Below, piece by piece: positions 23,122-35,625 of a stretch of 64,000 bases of DNA. The translations under genes and the position numbers were made by a program. Positions within the stretch are counted from its first letter, which is position 1; each line of letters opens with the position of its first letter. The notes under the pieces were generated by a model that ran no database searches, was not told the DNA's origin, and saw only the letters and a list, made by a program, of their open reading frames with translations. The DNA lies in NCBI GenBank assembly GCA_002270565.1, contig NQMI01000001.1, forward strand, positions 1,973-65,972. Direction: 5' to 3'. This stretch comes from Stenocarpella maydis. Its lineage: Eukaryota > Ascomycota > Sordariomycetes > Diaporthales > Diaporthaceae.

Positions 23122-24361
23122 GGTCGGCCGACCCTCTGCTGCCAGTGTCAGTCGGGCTGGATGGGCCACCAGCAGCAAGGGAATGTGCGCGCAGGTATAT
23201 TCGCCACCCGGGCAGTCGGGGAAGGCATCGGCTGCAGCCTGCCAGCCTCCCAGCCAGCCTGGCTGACCGAAACTTTGGCCGGTACCCTGATGGTTCCGAT
23301 CAGCCCCACGGCTCTGGGACCTGACCTGGCGTGGCCCACCTCGCCAGGCTGCCCTAGTCAGATTTCAGAATAGGCTCTGGGTGCCTGCCTACCAGTCAGC
23401 AGTGTGTCGCATCAAGTGCCGGGCGGGAGGACGTGGTTTGGCTTCACAAGACCAAAACTGTAATTCCCCATGTCTGTTCCGAACACGGGCCATGGGTTAC
23501 TGCAGAAATCCCATTCCTGCAAGGGACCCCGTTGGTGTCCAGCTGATTGAAACAACGAGGAGAGGGGGGGAGAGATCGAGAGAGAGCAAATGGTTGCCCG
23601 CCCTGCTGGGGGCTCTCGCGGCTTCGGGCACCTTATTCGTCGAACCACTGGCCAGTGCGTGCCCACCCCCCTCATGCTTCCCACCCTATAAGGTGTACGG
23701 AGTATGTTGTCCGCTCGTGAGTTGTTGCTTGCGGGCCTCTCCTCTCCCGGCTGCCCGACTGCGTCCCGCTGGCACATCACAGGGCCCGGAGATATCCAGT
23801 AGACCATTCCATCCGATCTATGCACGAGAGACGGTGTGGTCCGGTAAACGGCACCAAAGATGCCCACCCCTTCAAGCTTCCCGCCCCCCGGATTCTCGGG
23901 CGGTCGTGTCGATGCGACCCCCGTAGAGGGACCACAGGATGTGCAGAAGGAGTCAGATCCAAATGTCGATTGGCCAGCGCCAAGGGTCTTCAACACCCTT
24001 GGACGACGTGATTCGCAAAGGGTCTGTCTGATACTGCCTGCCTTGCGGCCCTTCCTCGACGTAATTAAACTGTGATATCATCTGATATCATCTCCCCGTG
24101 TGCCAGCATCACATCATGGCAAGTTCCTGGAAGGGACGGACGGGGATGGCGACGAGATTGGACGTGGGAATCACGCCGCCGACAACCTATTCACGGGACT
24201 CATGAGGCTGCAGGTGAGATTGTACCCAATGCCGCCCGTGCTTTTAGAGGCGCTAAACACGGCAGTTGATCGACACGCTGACCAGCCAGTCCTGTATAGT
24301 TCCTTGTCCCTTGCCTGGTGGCCCCGTCTGCCGCTAGTGCGCAGTTGACAGCATGCGTTTA

Positions 24362-24380
24362 TACACTAGTACATAGTGTA
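24362..24380. promoter_or_regulatory. Inverted repeat TACACTA-n5-TAGTGTA
   Basis: Two arms of seven bases separated by GTACA. It shares the half-site of the palindrome at 23106. Function unknown. Confidence 0.35.
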
Positions 24381-27300
24381 GAGAAAGGCGCAGGACAGGG
24401 TATCATCGCTCACCAACTAGGCCTGCTAGGCTTCACCATTCCTCTTTTCGGCTGGTCTTGTCGCCCGCGCTACAGCTCTTCTGGGTCCCCTGTCGCTTCT
24501 GAGACGCTCCCCTGCGCGAATCATTAGGGTGGTTCACCTGTGGCAGCTGCTGCTGGCCGTTGACAGGCTCAGATCCTCGCGACCCCACGCCTCGTCGACG
24601 GGGAATATGGGCCCCTGGCCAATCTCCCGAGCTTCGGGGGCCAGCGGGATTCGAAATGAGGCTTCCCAGGGCTCCTCGTTCGGGAAACTTTATTCATCAG
24701 CTGCTGCAGTAGTGTAGCTAAGGCACTGACTGCCTCTGCTTATTGCGGTAGGCGGGTTGCCACCACACACCGGGAGAGGGGAGTGTGGGGGGGGGGGTGT
24801 TCCTGAAAGGCGCTCTCGAGATGCCAGTCGCTCAGTCAGTCGCTCATCCACTCACTCAGCTAGGACTTGGCTGACGAGACCCGCATGCCTGGATCGCAAC
24901 CTGGTCCCGGCGGACGGCGACCCCTCGACCCGCAAAATTCCATCGCTTCCGCCGAACCTTGTGTCAACAAGGTCACCGGCCTCGCAGTGCCGGGGGTTGG
25001 CGCGAGCCATGGGACTCATGAACCCGGAAAAGGCTGTCTGGGGCGCAAATTACCCTCATTGTGATGTTCGCTCGCGTGTCGGCGACGTCCACACCTCTTG
25101 GACCCTTAGTTCTGCTAGGGGTGGCAAGGTTCGGTGTTTGGTCGTAGACCTGCAAGTCAAGACTACAATTGCCAACCGGATTGGGAAGGCAATGCGTGAC
25201 AGGTCGGGGCCGACCAATGATGCCCCTTGCCCGGGGGCAACGAGATCGTCCGTCCCAGACCCTCCCAGATCCCTGGGTAGAGCAGAGCGACTGTCACTGC
25301 CTCCCGGGATGCGGTCGTATCTGGGAGGGTTGATCGAGGTACTGTACACCTCAAGGCTGCGTCCGAACGGCAGATTCAGAGTTCGCCTCCCAGCTCCACA
25401 AGGACGACAACAACACTCGGATGCATCTCCACGCGGCCACGTGCTGTGGTGGAAATCTCCGGCCATTTTGCAAAGACAGGGCCTGCGAGTGGCACGGGTA
25501 TACTACAACGCTGCTGGTTGACTCCAACCCTCTCCAAGCCACTCACCAGCGCTCCTGTACGTACTGTCGATGTCATCCAAGCCAGTTTATTCTCTTCTTC
25601 TTTCTCGCCAGGTCCACACGCCGGCTTCTTCTCAGCTCCCTGATGCACGGGGCAGCCGCCGAGGTGACATGGCTGCGCGAGGTCCGCAACGTACGCGTCA
25701 ACAGTCACCATTTGGGTTGTCGCCTCGCCGGTACGTCTCATAGGCACACATTCTCATGTACGAGTCTGTATAATGGTGCAATAATCTTGTTACGAGATGG
25801 GGCGAGCAGTGTATGTCGACTAGGTGCTATCAAAAGGTGGACGGCGGGTCTGGTCGTCCATGGGTGTGCATCGTCTGCTGCATGTCTAAATTGCTTCCCC
25901 GGCTTGTTGTAATTGTCGTCCGTAGCTGCCCCGGATATTTGAGTTTCAAGTGGCCGTTTTTGGCATTGCAGCGCTAATCTGGCTGATCATTTGGGATTAG
26001 CAGCCAAGGCCAATTAGTTAGCAGGTTAGTCAGGACAGGACGAATGTTTCTAATGTTTATGCAGTCTCTTGGCTTCCGAGCCGCAACGGCGGCCGTGCTC
26101 ACCTCTGGTGGGGCGCAACCGATCTTCTCCGAGCTTTGGCGCACCGACCACGCAGACCACGTTGTCGACTCGGTCCGCTCTCGTGGAGCTTGTTGGAATC
26201 CGTTGACCGGGACCCATGGCCGCAAAAGGAGATGTACATAGATACACTAGAGAGTGCCATCGAAGCGGGTCCCCCTATCCTCGTCTTCCTGTTGGGGAAG
26301 TCCATGCGTACAGAGCCTCTCCCGCTTGTCAAGAGGATCTGGGGTTCGACATGACACTGCTGCTACCTCATCAAAAAACGGCCCACAGTCAGCGCATGAG
26401 CGGCACCCGTAACCACCACTGACAGTGGCGTGCGTCAAATCAGCACAGTACAGTAGAGGCCCCGGCCCGGTCCATCCCAGACACGACGTTGCAGAGATGA
26501 GAGGCTGCATATACTATTGTCGCTTCGGGAACAAGACTATTCTGCCGCCTGAGGTGTGCTGCGACGCTGGCGCCCTGCCTGGCCGAACGTGTACATACGC
26601 CGGCGGCTTGTAAGGGTTGGCGATGTAGACCCGGTCGCCCCGGGGAGTGTGCAGTGAACAGAGCGAGGTCCATGTTGAGATGGCGACTCCATCCTGCAAT
26701 GACCATAGCCTTTCCTTGTCAGCCGACTTGCTCACCCAAAACCAGGAAGTGGCATGGCTTGTGCTGGGTGGCCTTGTTCCGGAAGAGGAATGGAGCAGCA
26801 CTGGGCAGATGAGCTGATGAGTTTATGCGCCTCTTTGGGCTTGGGCTCGAGGGCTGGTGAGCATGATAAAGGCCTGCTTGCTTGCATGCATGCTCATCTC
26901 CCCTGGGTCCCATCGCCATCTTAGCACGCTAGGTTTGGGAGTAGGCTTGGGTGCAACTTTGGTGTGGTTGCGCCTGTGGGTTCAAAGAGACCGCCTGTAC
27001 CGGATATGATTATCCTACCAGAGCAGCCTGCTCCGTCGTAAGGCTGTGACGTCGCTGGTGGCACCGTGGATATGTGGTATCCGCCCTGCTGGGTTGCTAC
27101 CCCAGGACCTCAAACGCACCAGCAGATCACAATGGGGGTTTTGTGAAATGCTGGCAGGTTTATCTGATTGTACGCGGGGGTGTGGAAGCGTTCCGCGGGC
27201 GACATGAACAGCCGAAGGGACCAGGTGAGCGGCCGATACCAAGGCAATCAATCAATCGAAATCTACTATGCGCCTTGTACACATGGTAATGCGTGTTGCA

Positions 27301-29561
27301 AGCCCTGGCTTGCAGACGGCCTGTCTGTGTCGGCGGCGCGCTGGCTGCGGTCTAGTATACGTGGGATGAGGCGCCAGGAGGTGATGGTGTGGATTGGGAG
27401 TGATTCCGCTGTCATTGGCCTCGTGCTTGGGGGAGGCGCAGTAGCAAAGCTTGGTCTGCGGGTGGGCTTGAAGGGGGGCGGCATTTGATGGTGTTATTTC
27501 CGCAAGCCGCGCTCCCGTTGGTAGCAGATCTGTGGGCACCCACTCCCGCTCCCACCGCTACTTGCAAGGGGAGGGGGGGTTGGGGATACGTACAGCCGCC
27601 GTGCTATGCAGTGGCATTCGGCTACTAGTGGGTGTTGCGTCGTGGGACTGGACGGACGGAGAGCAAGGGTGGCCCACCACGCTCAAGTCCGGTCAGTTTG
27701 CTGCCAGGAAACAGCAGGGGTTTGGACACGAGAAGAAATGCGTGTTCCTGTGTGGAGGAGAGGTGTATGTATGTTAGCGTGGCGCGGTATATTGCTGCTG
27801 CTTGCGTCGATATTTCAGGGCTGGCTGCTGGCTGCTGGCGAGGGAGGAGGGAGAGGGGGCACAAGAGGACGAGTCCTATCCTCGGCGGAGAGAGCGATCG
27901 GGAGGCAGGAGGCCGTGGTCAGTGATGCGTGGTCCGTGATGGCAGTGCGGTATGGTTCCTCGGCAGGGGCCCTCGACGACAACAAACGGCCTGCGTGGAG
28001 CTGCGTCGCTGGCCTGCTGTTGTTGTCCCTGATGCGGCTGAAAGGAGTGACGTATGTGCAGACGGTATCCATGGGATTCAATCGCAAATCGCGGGAGATG
28101 GCCAACCCACATTGCCAGCCCCCCCGGGGGGGGGGCGAGGGGGCCAAGCAAATGCGGCCGGTCTGATATCTGATGAGCCGGCTTCGAGATGAAGTCTGGG
28201 AAAACCCGCACATGGTGCTGTGGTATACACCACCATGTGGGTTCATCTCGCTTGGGCCGGCTGATGGTTGGTCTCTGCTCCCTCTTCTCTTCCCCGGGCA
28301 GGCTGGCAGCTGGCATCTGGCAAGCGAGCCCCACGGTGACGGCCCTAAGGATCCTACTCTGGGATCGGGATCTGATGTTGGGCCTCGTCAAGGAGGAAGG
28401 TGCATGGCATCATAGAGCAGGACGAGAAGTCGGGCGACGCATTCCATGGTCAGCGCGGGCGGTTGATGCCCAGTGAGTGCTGCAGGATTCATTCAGACCA
28501 GACAGCCGGACCAGCCAGATAGCGCCTGCTCGACAGGCTCTTTCATGTAATTTCTTCTTTTTTTGGCGCGAGGGATGCACGTCGAGGCGAGAGGGAGTGT
28601 GTGGATGTTGAGACGACGTACGGTAACAACAACGAGATGAGCGTTGCGGGCAGAGCGGGCGACGTCAGAGGTTGTACACACACCACACACAAGATAGCAA
28701 GGCCAGCACAGGCAACCCAGGGGACTGGATGACTCGTGCATGTCCTGCCATGTCACGCAATCCGCCCTGCTGTTACTGTTACTATTACTGTTACCATGAA
28801 GATGACGAGCGACCATGATACAACACTGCCAAGGTACTAAAGTACCCAGGTACATGCATGGTATGGTAATACGTGCTTGCCGTAGCGCTCCGGGATTGGC
28901 AAAATGAATTCATTCAAGTCATCCATCCAGGCAGCCAGCCATCCCAGCCTCGGAAGACGTCGACAGCCGCAGCGACAATGCCTCAGTGCCAGCATAAGGA
29001 CCCTGACTGAGTATCCTCGATACAGATTACACACAATCTTGAGCGAGGGCAACAGTGCGGAGACGGGAAAGTACTAGTAGGTGATAGACTAGCTGCCGAG
29101 ATACAACAAGTGGCTACGTAATTTGATACCTGAACTGGCTAGCCTCGTCTCTGACGGACCTCCAGTCCGTGCCTTGACTGCTTCTCCGGCCTTGCCTGTT
29201 TCGGTAGTCGAGTCGTAGTCCCGGCATGCGAGCAGCACCATGTGACGAAGTCTGTAGTGTAGGGAGGAGGCGGTTGATATCTTTCTCCCCCGGGAGGGAA
29301 AAGGAAAGAAAAAGGGCGGGTGGCTGTTGTTTGGCACCGCACGCGGGTGAGACGGCGACCAGGCATCCGGTTGCCCGCTCGTCTCGTCTTTGAGGTTACC
29401 GACAATGTGCGAATGAATCCATCCCGTCAATGCCGTGAATGTCATACTGCACGCGTATTCACACCCAAGATTAGCGCCAGATAGCCATGGTCGTATTTCC
29501 AGGGAACAAATTGAGATGACAGCTCGCTTTACTCAATCTGTCCCCCTCCACTGCCCCAATC

Positions 29562-29604
29562 CGTGTGGATGGATGGATCGATGGATGGATTGGTGGGTGG
29601 ATGA
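29562..29604. repeat. (GGAT)n imperfect microsatellite
   Basis: GGAT units with GATC and GGTG variants, just upstream of a G16 homopolymer. Confidence 0.8.
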
Positions 29605-29983
29605 GCTGTTGGCCTCTTCTTTGGGACAGTGTGATGTCAGTGGGGTTTCACGATGGGTGGGGGGGGGGGGGGGGAGCGGGCAGGGCTTCACCTCTCTCAC
29701 CCTGGACCCTCACCTTGGCCTCAGCTACTATCTATGCATGGATGTAAGCACATAGTAATGGCCTCCCACATCATTTCTGGCTGAGGCGCTGACAAGGGAT
29801 CATTGAAGGGGAAGAAGTGGGGTTTTTGGCAGGGAGACATTGACTAGATGAATGAAAGGACCAAGAGAGACGACAGGGAAGAAACCCCAGAAAAAAAATA
29901 GAGACCAATTTCTCAATCATCTGATGCGAGAAGGGTCTCTTGTCTTGCAACTCGGAGACACTCGAGACATCCTTCTCGCATGC

Positions 29984-30003
29984 AGCCAGCCAGCCAGCCA
30001 GCC
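29984..30003. repeat. (CAGC)5 microsatellite
   Basis: Five tandem CAGC units in non-coding DNA. Confidence 0.85.
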
Positions 30004-32533
30004 ACTTCGATCCGAGCCCCAAAATTGTGTCTAGGCAGTAATAGTGTTCTTTTTATATCGCACGCAACTCTACGGTGCCCCCACCTTAAACTGCTATGTA
30101 ACGGCTCGTGTGTTGCTAATGTGCCGGCCTGTTCTGATTCAGTCGGCACTCCCCAGACCCCCATCAATTTACAGACCCCTGACAATCTTCAGACCCCAGA
30201 CCCCCTCCCCAGCTCCTAAAGTCCCTTCAGTCCTCCCACTCTTTTACACTTGCATTCAACGTATCGGTACAGAGCGTATCCATCCGTAAGGGAGGGGGGG
30301 GTCTTCCCTCCACCCTCTCCACGACCCACCATCGCCTCGGGCCTGTCATCCTCGGACAAGACCGCATTGCAGATTGCGTGTGCTGTTGAACACCCCTTGC
30401 TACACTCGCTGCTTGTCCCTCTTCCGAGTTGATTCATGTCTCGGATGCTGATAAAGCCAAACGTGGAGATGTGTCCCCGAGGGAGTCGGTCAGTTAGCAC
30501 CAGTAGATGCCAGAGTGTGTGGACCACTACACCTCATACAATTAATTCATTATGGCGACCACCGACCTTGCATGCGGTGATTTTTCATGAGACACACAAA
30601 AGAAGCACGGTCATCTTGACGGTCCCGTGCAGTAGTGCCTGTGCCATGTAGACTTGGGTCCCACAGCCAACACCACCACCATGTGTGCAGCCTGTGCTAG
30701 ACCGAGCCCCCTCGTTTCCCGCCTACCATTCATTGTAGTATAGGGTGTAGTCTGAGCAGGTACACTACACTACCGTGCGCATCCCCCATCGCATCAGTGG
30801 CGCCTCCTAGCCTGGGGCAGGTTGCAGCAACAGCCGAGACACACAAGAGATTGGCTTGAGCAATGGCCGTTTGATTGGTATCATCTCGCCAGGGCAGGGT
30901 ACTCTTGGGGAGGTGATATCATTCCCGGGGTTTCTCAGGGTCCTCGTCTCGTGCGATCCTCTTCCCTTTGCTCCCTCCCTTGGCTTGTGCGTAGTGTCCG
31001 CTGGAAGGCAGGAAAGGAAAAAAAGGTGTCTCTATCCGGTAAGACCGACCCTGTCGAGATTGAGGCCCCATCTGCAAAGGGTATCATGTGGGGCCATCTC
31101 TTGCTGCTCCCTTGCCTCTCCTCCTCCTCCTCCTCCCTTCCATCTCCATCCCCAAACCTTCCTCAGAACCCACCAGGCCGACAAGAAGGAAGGAAGGAGG
31201 GAAGCACTGCGGTGTATATAGTACATATGTCCCAGGTGCCGTGTCCTACCCATAGGCACTAGACCAGTGTGCTCACTCAGGTACCCGGGACTTGCACTAG
31301 ATCAGGGACAAGGGCTGGTGGCAGGCAATGGGCAGAGCGCGGCGGAACGGGCCAACAAATTTCAGCTCTGCTTGCTCATGTCGACCAGGTCACCAAGTCC
31401 CCAACGCAGCTCGGCTCAGCTCAACCGCACTCAACCCTGCCGAGTCCTTCTGACAAGCTCAGACACGACCTTTTCTCTCTCGCCCTCGCTGTCGACGCCC
31501 AGGTCGTGCAAAGTCTGTGTGTCCTCAGCCGGGTGGTGACAAATGACAAGATGCAGTCTGTATCGAAAAAGTACCGTTACTGACCACATGAGCACAGAGA
31601 GGGTCTACACAGCCAAACAAGCACCAACCACCCCACCCAACCACAGAGGACCGATGTAACGCCAGGGGGGCCCCCTCCAACAATTGAGGCGCGACATCTC
31701 CAGTTCATCTCCACACTGCCTCTGCCAGGATACCCTGTCTTTGTCTGCCGTCGACCCTATGTGTGACCGTGTGTCTTCCCAGCCCACATACCACCAATTG
31801 ACCGACGAGTTGCCTCATCTCGACAGACACATAGTGTAGACAGACAGACACACACTCTCCTCCTCACACCCTGGCCCACCCGCGTCTTGTTCAATTCCAG
31901 TCGTCCATCCGTCCTTGTCCCTCCATTTCTCACACTCCCAGCATTTCTGCCTGTTGTAATTGTGTGTGTCGCCCCACACAACGCACACGCACGCACGCTC
32001 ACCCCCCCCATCCTGGTTGGCCCCGGCTTTTGCTGCTTCTGCTTGTGCAGCCAGCTTGCATATGCTGCTAGTCCGCGATTGTCCCAAGGGCCCTGTCAAC
32101 GGCTGGCCTACTTCGGGACAGTACGAAACCCCTTGGGTTGGCTTTGGGCCTGTGAAAAGTGGCGACGGCCTGTGCGCTCGTGCGTGTGCGTGAACAAGCA
32201 GAACAAGCAGGCGGGCGGGCGGGCGAGCGAGCGGACCCGGGGCCGTTCAAGATGGGCGCGTCTTGAGGCAGCGCAGGGAGGGTGTGTGGTGGGCGCCCTG
32301 TGCAATGTTTTGGTGCGTGTGTGTGGTGTGTGTGCGTGGTCACTGCTGTATTGTATGCGAGTATGCATATTTCGCGGTGGTTGTGGTAGTGGTTGTATGG
32401 TGATGGTCCCCGTTCCCCGTCCCCCCGGTCCTCGGCACACCTGCCCCTTGACCTTGCCCTTGATTGCAATCCCTTGTCGCTATTCTGCATTGCTGCTCTG
32501 GTTGACTACACACACACACGCCCTCACTCGCCG

Positions 32534-32590
32534 ACAGCCAGCCAGCCAGCCAGCCTGGGCACAGCAAAGCACAGCACAGCACAGCACAGC
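32534..32590. repeat. CAGC and CACAG repeat cluster
   Basis: Four CAGC units, then after a short spacer about five units of a CACAG/GCACA five-base repeat. Confidence 0.8.
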
Positions 32591-32689
32591 AGGCCGCAGC
32601 TCTAGTTACAGCGGCGAAGGAGAAGGAAAAAAAGGAAGAGAAGAGCCAAAAGCACCCAATACCTGACCTCGCTTTTGCCTTTCATCATA

Positions 32690-33597
32690 GCTCCCTCCCC
32701 TCAATCAGACCGCACTCCCGTCCAAAACCTTTATGTAAGGCTTGGCCCGCCACGCTTTTTCTGCCTCCCTCCGTCAATCGAGCAAAGCAGGCTGCTCTTC
32801 TGCCCTCAATCAACCATCACATTGAAACCTCCGTGCTCAAAAAAAAGGGTGCCGTTTTCTGCCCGACGATCATCTCTATATTCTCCCACCCCAACACAGC
32901 TGGCATTGGCACTCCAATTTTCCCCGTGCCATTTCACAGCAGGAACACACGAGATCGGCTTTGGAACTTTCGCACGCACGACCTCTGCCGATCACCACCC
33001 AAGAGGACGCGGCACACCTAGTCGTCCGTCTCTCCTTCAAACAGACCTACGCAGCACTGGCAGATACGGTCAGCATTCGCCGTGACCTTGTCAACCGCCT
33101 TGCGAGAACAACAACACCAGACTTCGGCGCATCCACACAGTATCAGGACTGCTGCCATTCCTGGACGCCTTTCTCCGCATCTCGGTCTGTCTGTCTGCGG
33201 TTCGACCAGTCTTCCCAGGTCTTTTATCTGTGCGCCGCGAGCACGTTGTAACCCGCGCCACAGGTGCTCTGCCTGGGCTCCACAAGCTGCCCGGCCCACG
33301 CGGCATCAAGGTGTACCGGTACGGAAGCTTGGAAGCCAGCAGGGGAATCCCGAGTGTGGTGCTCTCGTCGTTCATGACTCTCCAGTTCCCCACGCCAGGC
33401 TCGAAGATTATCATCCCAAACTCCCGGCTCCTCCCAGTCTTGACCGCCCGCCGATCTTTGTCCTTTCTGTTCGAAGACGCCAAAACCGCCAGCCCGCCCA
33501 AAATTGAACACCAATTGCTCCCCAATCTCAGCCCTGGCACTCGCCTGTCCCACCTTTCACACACGGCCCTATCTCCTGGTTCCTTGTCTGCCCAGGA

Positions 33598-33628
<31 letters not shown>

Positions 33629-34309
33629 CCCAACCCCATCCCTGCCGGCTGCTCGACCTCCTTTTCTAACGACAGCTCCTGGTACCGCCGATCGCTGCTT
33701 TCTGCTGGAGTCGTCACGGGCCCGCTGAAGACGTGTGTCCCCACCAGTCCCGCGCACCAGCAGCCACCAAGACACACAACGTTCGGACGAGCCTTTTGGG
33801 TCCAAACAACCGATTGGCCCCATCGCGCTAGTCCTCACCTTGCACAAGGGCCACTGTCGTCTTGTCATCCTCCAACACTGGTTCCCTCGCGGCGCACTTA
33901 AGGTCGCTGATCCCTCTGTTCTCGAATATCTCGCGTGCGCGCTGGATCTCCAACCAGTCTGATCGATATCAAGGGAACAAAGTCAAAAAGGTCTTGCCTC
34001 TCCCACATAGGTGACACGACTTTGAATCCCTTTACGGAATCCCGCATCTGATCAGCGAACCCTTTTTCCTTCTCTTCTTCCGCACCTTTCCTACCTTGAC
34101 ACAAGCTGCTCTCCTCGAACCCCACCACCACCCACACCCCCCTTCCCCACCAAAAAAAAAGAAGACGAGATCCCACGCCGCAACGAGACGTGAGCAAGAC
34201 TGCACCTTTCCTCCGGCCCGGAAGAGAGAAAGGGACCATTCTTGCCTGGACCGACCTACTGGTGCTCGCTCGCCACGACACACCCGCGCCCACAGCCCAC
34301 CCGTCCAAT
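32690..34309 (+). promoter_or_regulatory. Probable flbC promoter and long pyrimidine-rich leader
   Basis: The 1.6 kb before the flbC start is markedly C/T-rich on the + strand, typical of fungal promoters and 5' leaders. It holds a (CTGC)8 tract (33598-33630) and CTTC-rich runs just before the ATG. Frames such as 33230-33901 are shadows of this pyrimidine bias. The transcription start is unknown. Long leaders with uORFs are common for developmental regulators, but none is proven here. Confidence 0.45.
33598..33630. repeat. (CTGC)8 microsatellite
   Basis: Eight tandem four-base units in the presumed leader or promoter of flbC. Confidence 0.9.
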
Positions 34310-35625
34310 ATGACGATGACAATAGACGCCAACCAGCAACGTTACGGACATCTTCAATTCGATAACATGTCTTCCTATCCCACACAGTCGCCACACTTCA
34401 GCAACCCCTGGGCGTCGTCCACGACGGCCCCTTCGAGCCACGCCCTGTACGTGGCGTCGCAACCTGGACTGGCTTCCAACCCCATGGGCCTGGATCGCCA
34501 CGCCCAACAGCCACAGTCCCGGGCACCGGCCACGACCACTGCGCCGATGGCCCCGTATGGCTCTATCCCGGTGACTTCAGCCTCAGCAGGCAGCCCTCTG
34601 AGTATGGTGGACCCTTCCCTTGCAGGAGGACAATCGGACTTACTTTCTGTTACCCAAGATCTTCTCAGCATCAACCGCATGCCCCATCCCAGCTCTGCAC
34701 CCACGTATGCTGAGCCTGCATACACGACCGCTGCCTCCCCAGTGCATGCTACCTATGCTGCGTCACCGACCAGCTATGACGGCATGGGTTACCCGTCCTC
34801 TTCCGTGCGGCACAACTTTGGTCTGGCGCCCGAGGCGGATCCCCACAGAAGGTATTCACAATCATCAGCCTCATCTGGCGCATCCTACGATCACCAAGTT
34901 GAAGGCCTGCCTCCAGTCCCCAGGAGCTCACTTGTTGACTTTCGAACCGACAGAGGTATAAACGACGACCGACGAAGCTTCCAGGACGCCATCGAGGCCA
35001 GCCATGGGATGCTCTCCATGAAGTTCGACACGAGCAACCAGGAGACGCCTCGCGCTGGAGTCTACAACAACCGCGGCCGTGCCTCGGGCGACTCTTACGG
35101 ATTCCCCTCGGCGCACTCGACCTCCTCCAGCGTCTCTTCGACAGGCTTCAGCCCGTACTATGGGTCCGTTGACGGAAGCGTCAGCGACTACTCGACCGCC
35201 GGCTCCGATATCGAGTCTGTTGGGGGTTCCAGGACCCTCCCGCGCCCTCAAGGTCTGATGCCTAACCACCCCCCCGCACCACAGTCCATGATGGGACAAT
35301 TCAGCTCCAAGGTGTCCAGCAGCACGCAGAAGAAGCACAAGTGCAAGGTCTGTGACAAGCGCTTCACGCGGCCCAGCTCATTGCAAACTCACATGTACAG
35401 CCACACGGGCGAGAAACGTAGGTACAACCTGTGTTGTTGGGGGTCGTGGCCCTTGAGCGAGATGTCGCAATCAATTGGTTAACACGGTGTTTTGCAGCTT
35501 TCAAATGTGAGGTTGAGAACTGCGGTCGACATTTCTCAGTCGTCTCCAACCTCCGGAGACATCGCAAGGTGCACAAGGGTGATGCGCGGTCTGATGCCGG
35601 CAGTGAGGATCACCAATCCGATTAA
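34310..35625 (+). CDS. flbC: C2H2 zinc-finger conidiation regulator FlbC
   Basis: Exons 34310-35417 and 35498-35625 give 411 residues. The 80-base intron has a GTAGGT donor, a GTTAAC branch and a TTGCAG acceptor, and rebuilds the canonical inter-finger linker TGEKPF. The first 330 residues are Ser/Thr/Pro/Gln-rich and disordered, as expected for a transcription factor. The C-terminus holds two tandem fingers: CKVC...H-x3-H (CDKRFTRPSSLQTHMYSH) and CEVENC...H-x3-H (CGRHFSVVSNLRRHRKVH). The second finger's SVVSNLRRHRKVH is the hallmark of FlbC, which in Aspergillus promotes asexual development and activates brlA-type genes. Sordariomycete homologues act in conidiation too. An in-frame GTG lies upstream at 34190, but the first ATG is 34310 (MTMTIDANQQR). 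The gene is isolated inside about 28 kb of gene-poor DNA. Confidence 0.9.

Larger units (their letters stand above)
21145..26000. other. Gene desert, central-left part
   Basis: Several long frames (23381-23926 +, 23412-23996 -, 24757-25521 +) overlap each other on opposite strands, lack domains and have low-complexity composition, so I do not call them genes. Contains GT/GTGC microsatellites (21909-21938, 22336-22356), a TGCATGCATGC (22274-22284) and five copies of the 8-mer TAGTGTAG or its complement. No RNA gene recognised. Confidence 0.45.
26001..32689. other. Gene desert, central-right part
   Basis: No reading frame shows a domain; the longest (27606-28166 + and 31887-32666 +) are low-complexity and overlapped by opposite-strand frames. 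The region is rich in homopolymers (G16 at 29659-29674, a C7G10 hairpin-like tract at 28119-28135), GGAT and CAGC repeats, and TAGTGTAG half-sites. A long promoter, a non-coding transcript or both could be here; the sequence alone cannot tell. Confidence 0.45.

Noticed and set aside
23381..23996. Overlapping 181- and 194-codon frames on opposite strands
   Set aside because: They mirror each other, lack domains and splice partners, and lie in GC-rich DNA where long random frames are common.
24757..25521. 254-codon + strand frame
   Set aside because: Arg/Pro/Ser-rich composition, no family signature, overlapped by minus-strand frames; treated as noise of the gene desert.
33091..33901. Long frames just upstream of flbC on both strands
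   Set aside because: They follow pyrimidine bias and a CTGC repeat and probably belong to the flbC promoter or leader.
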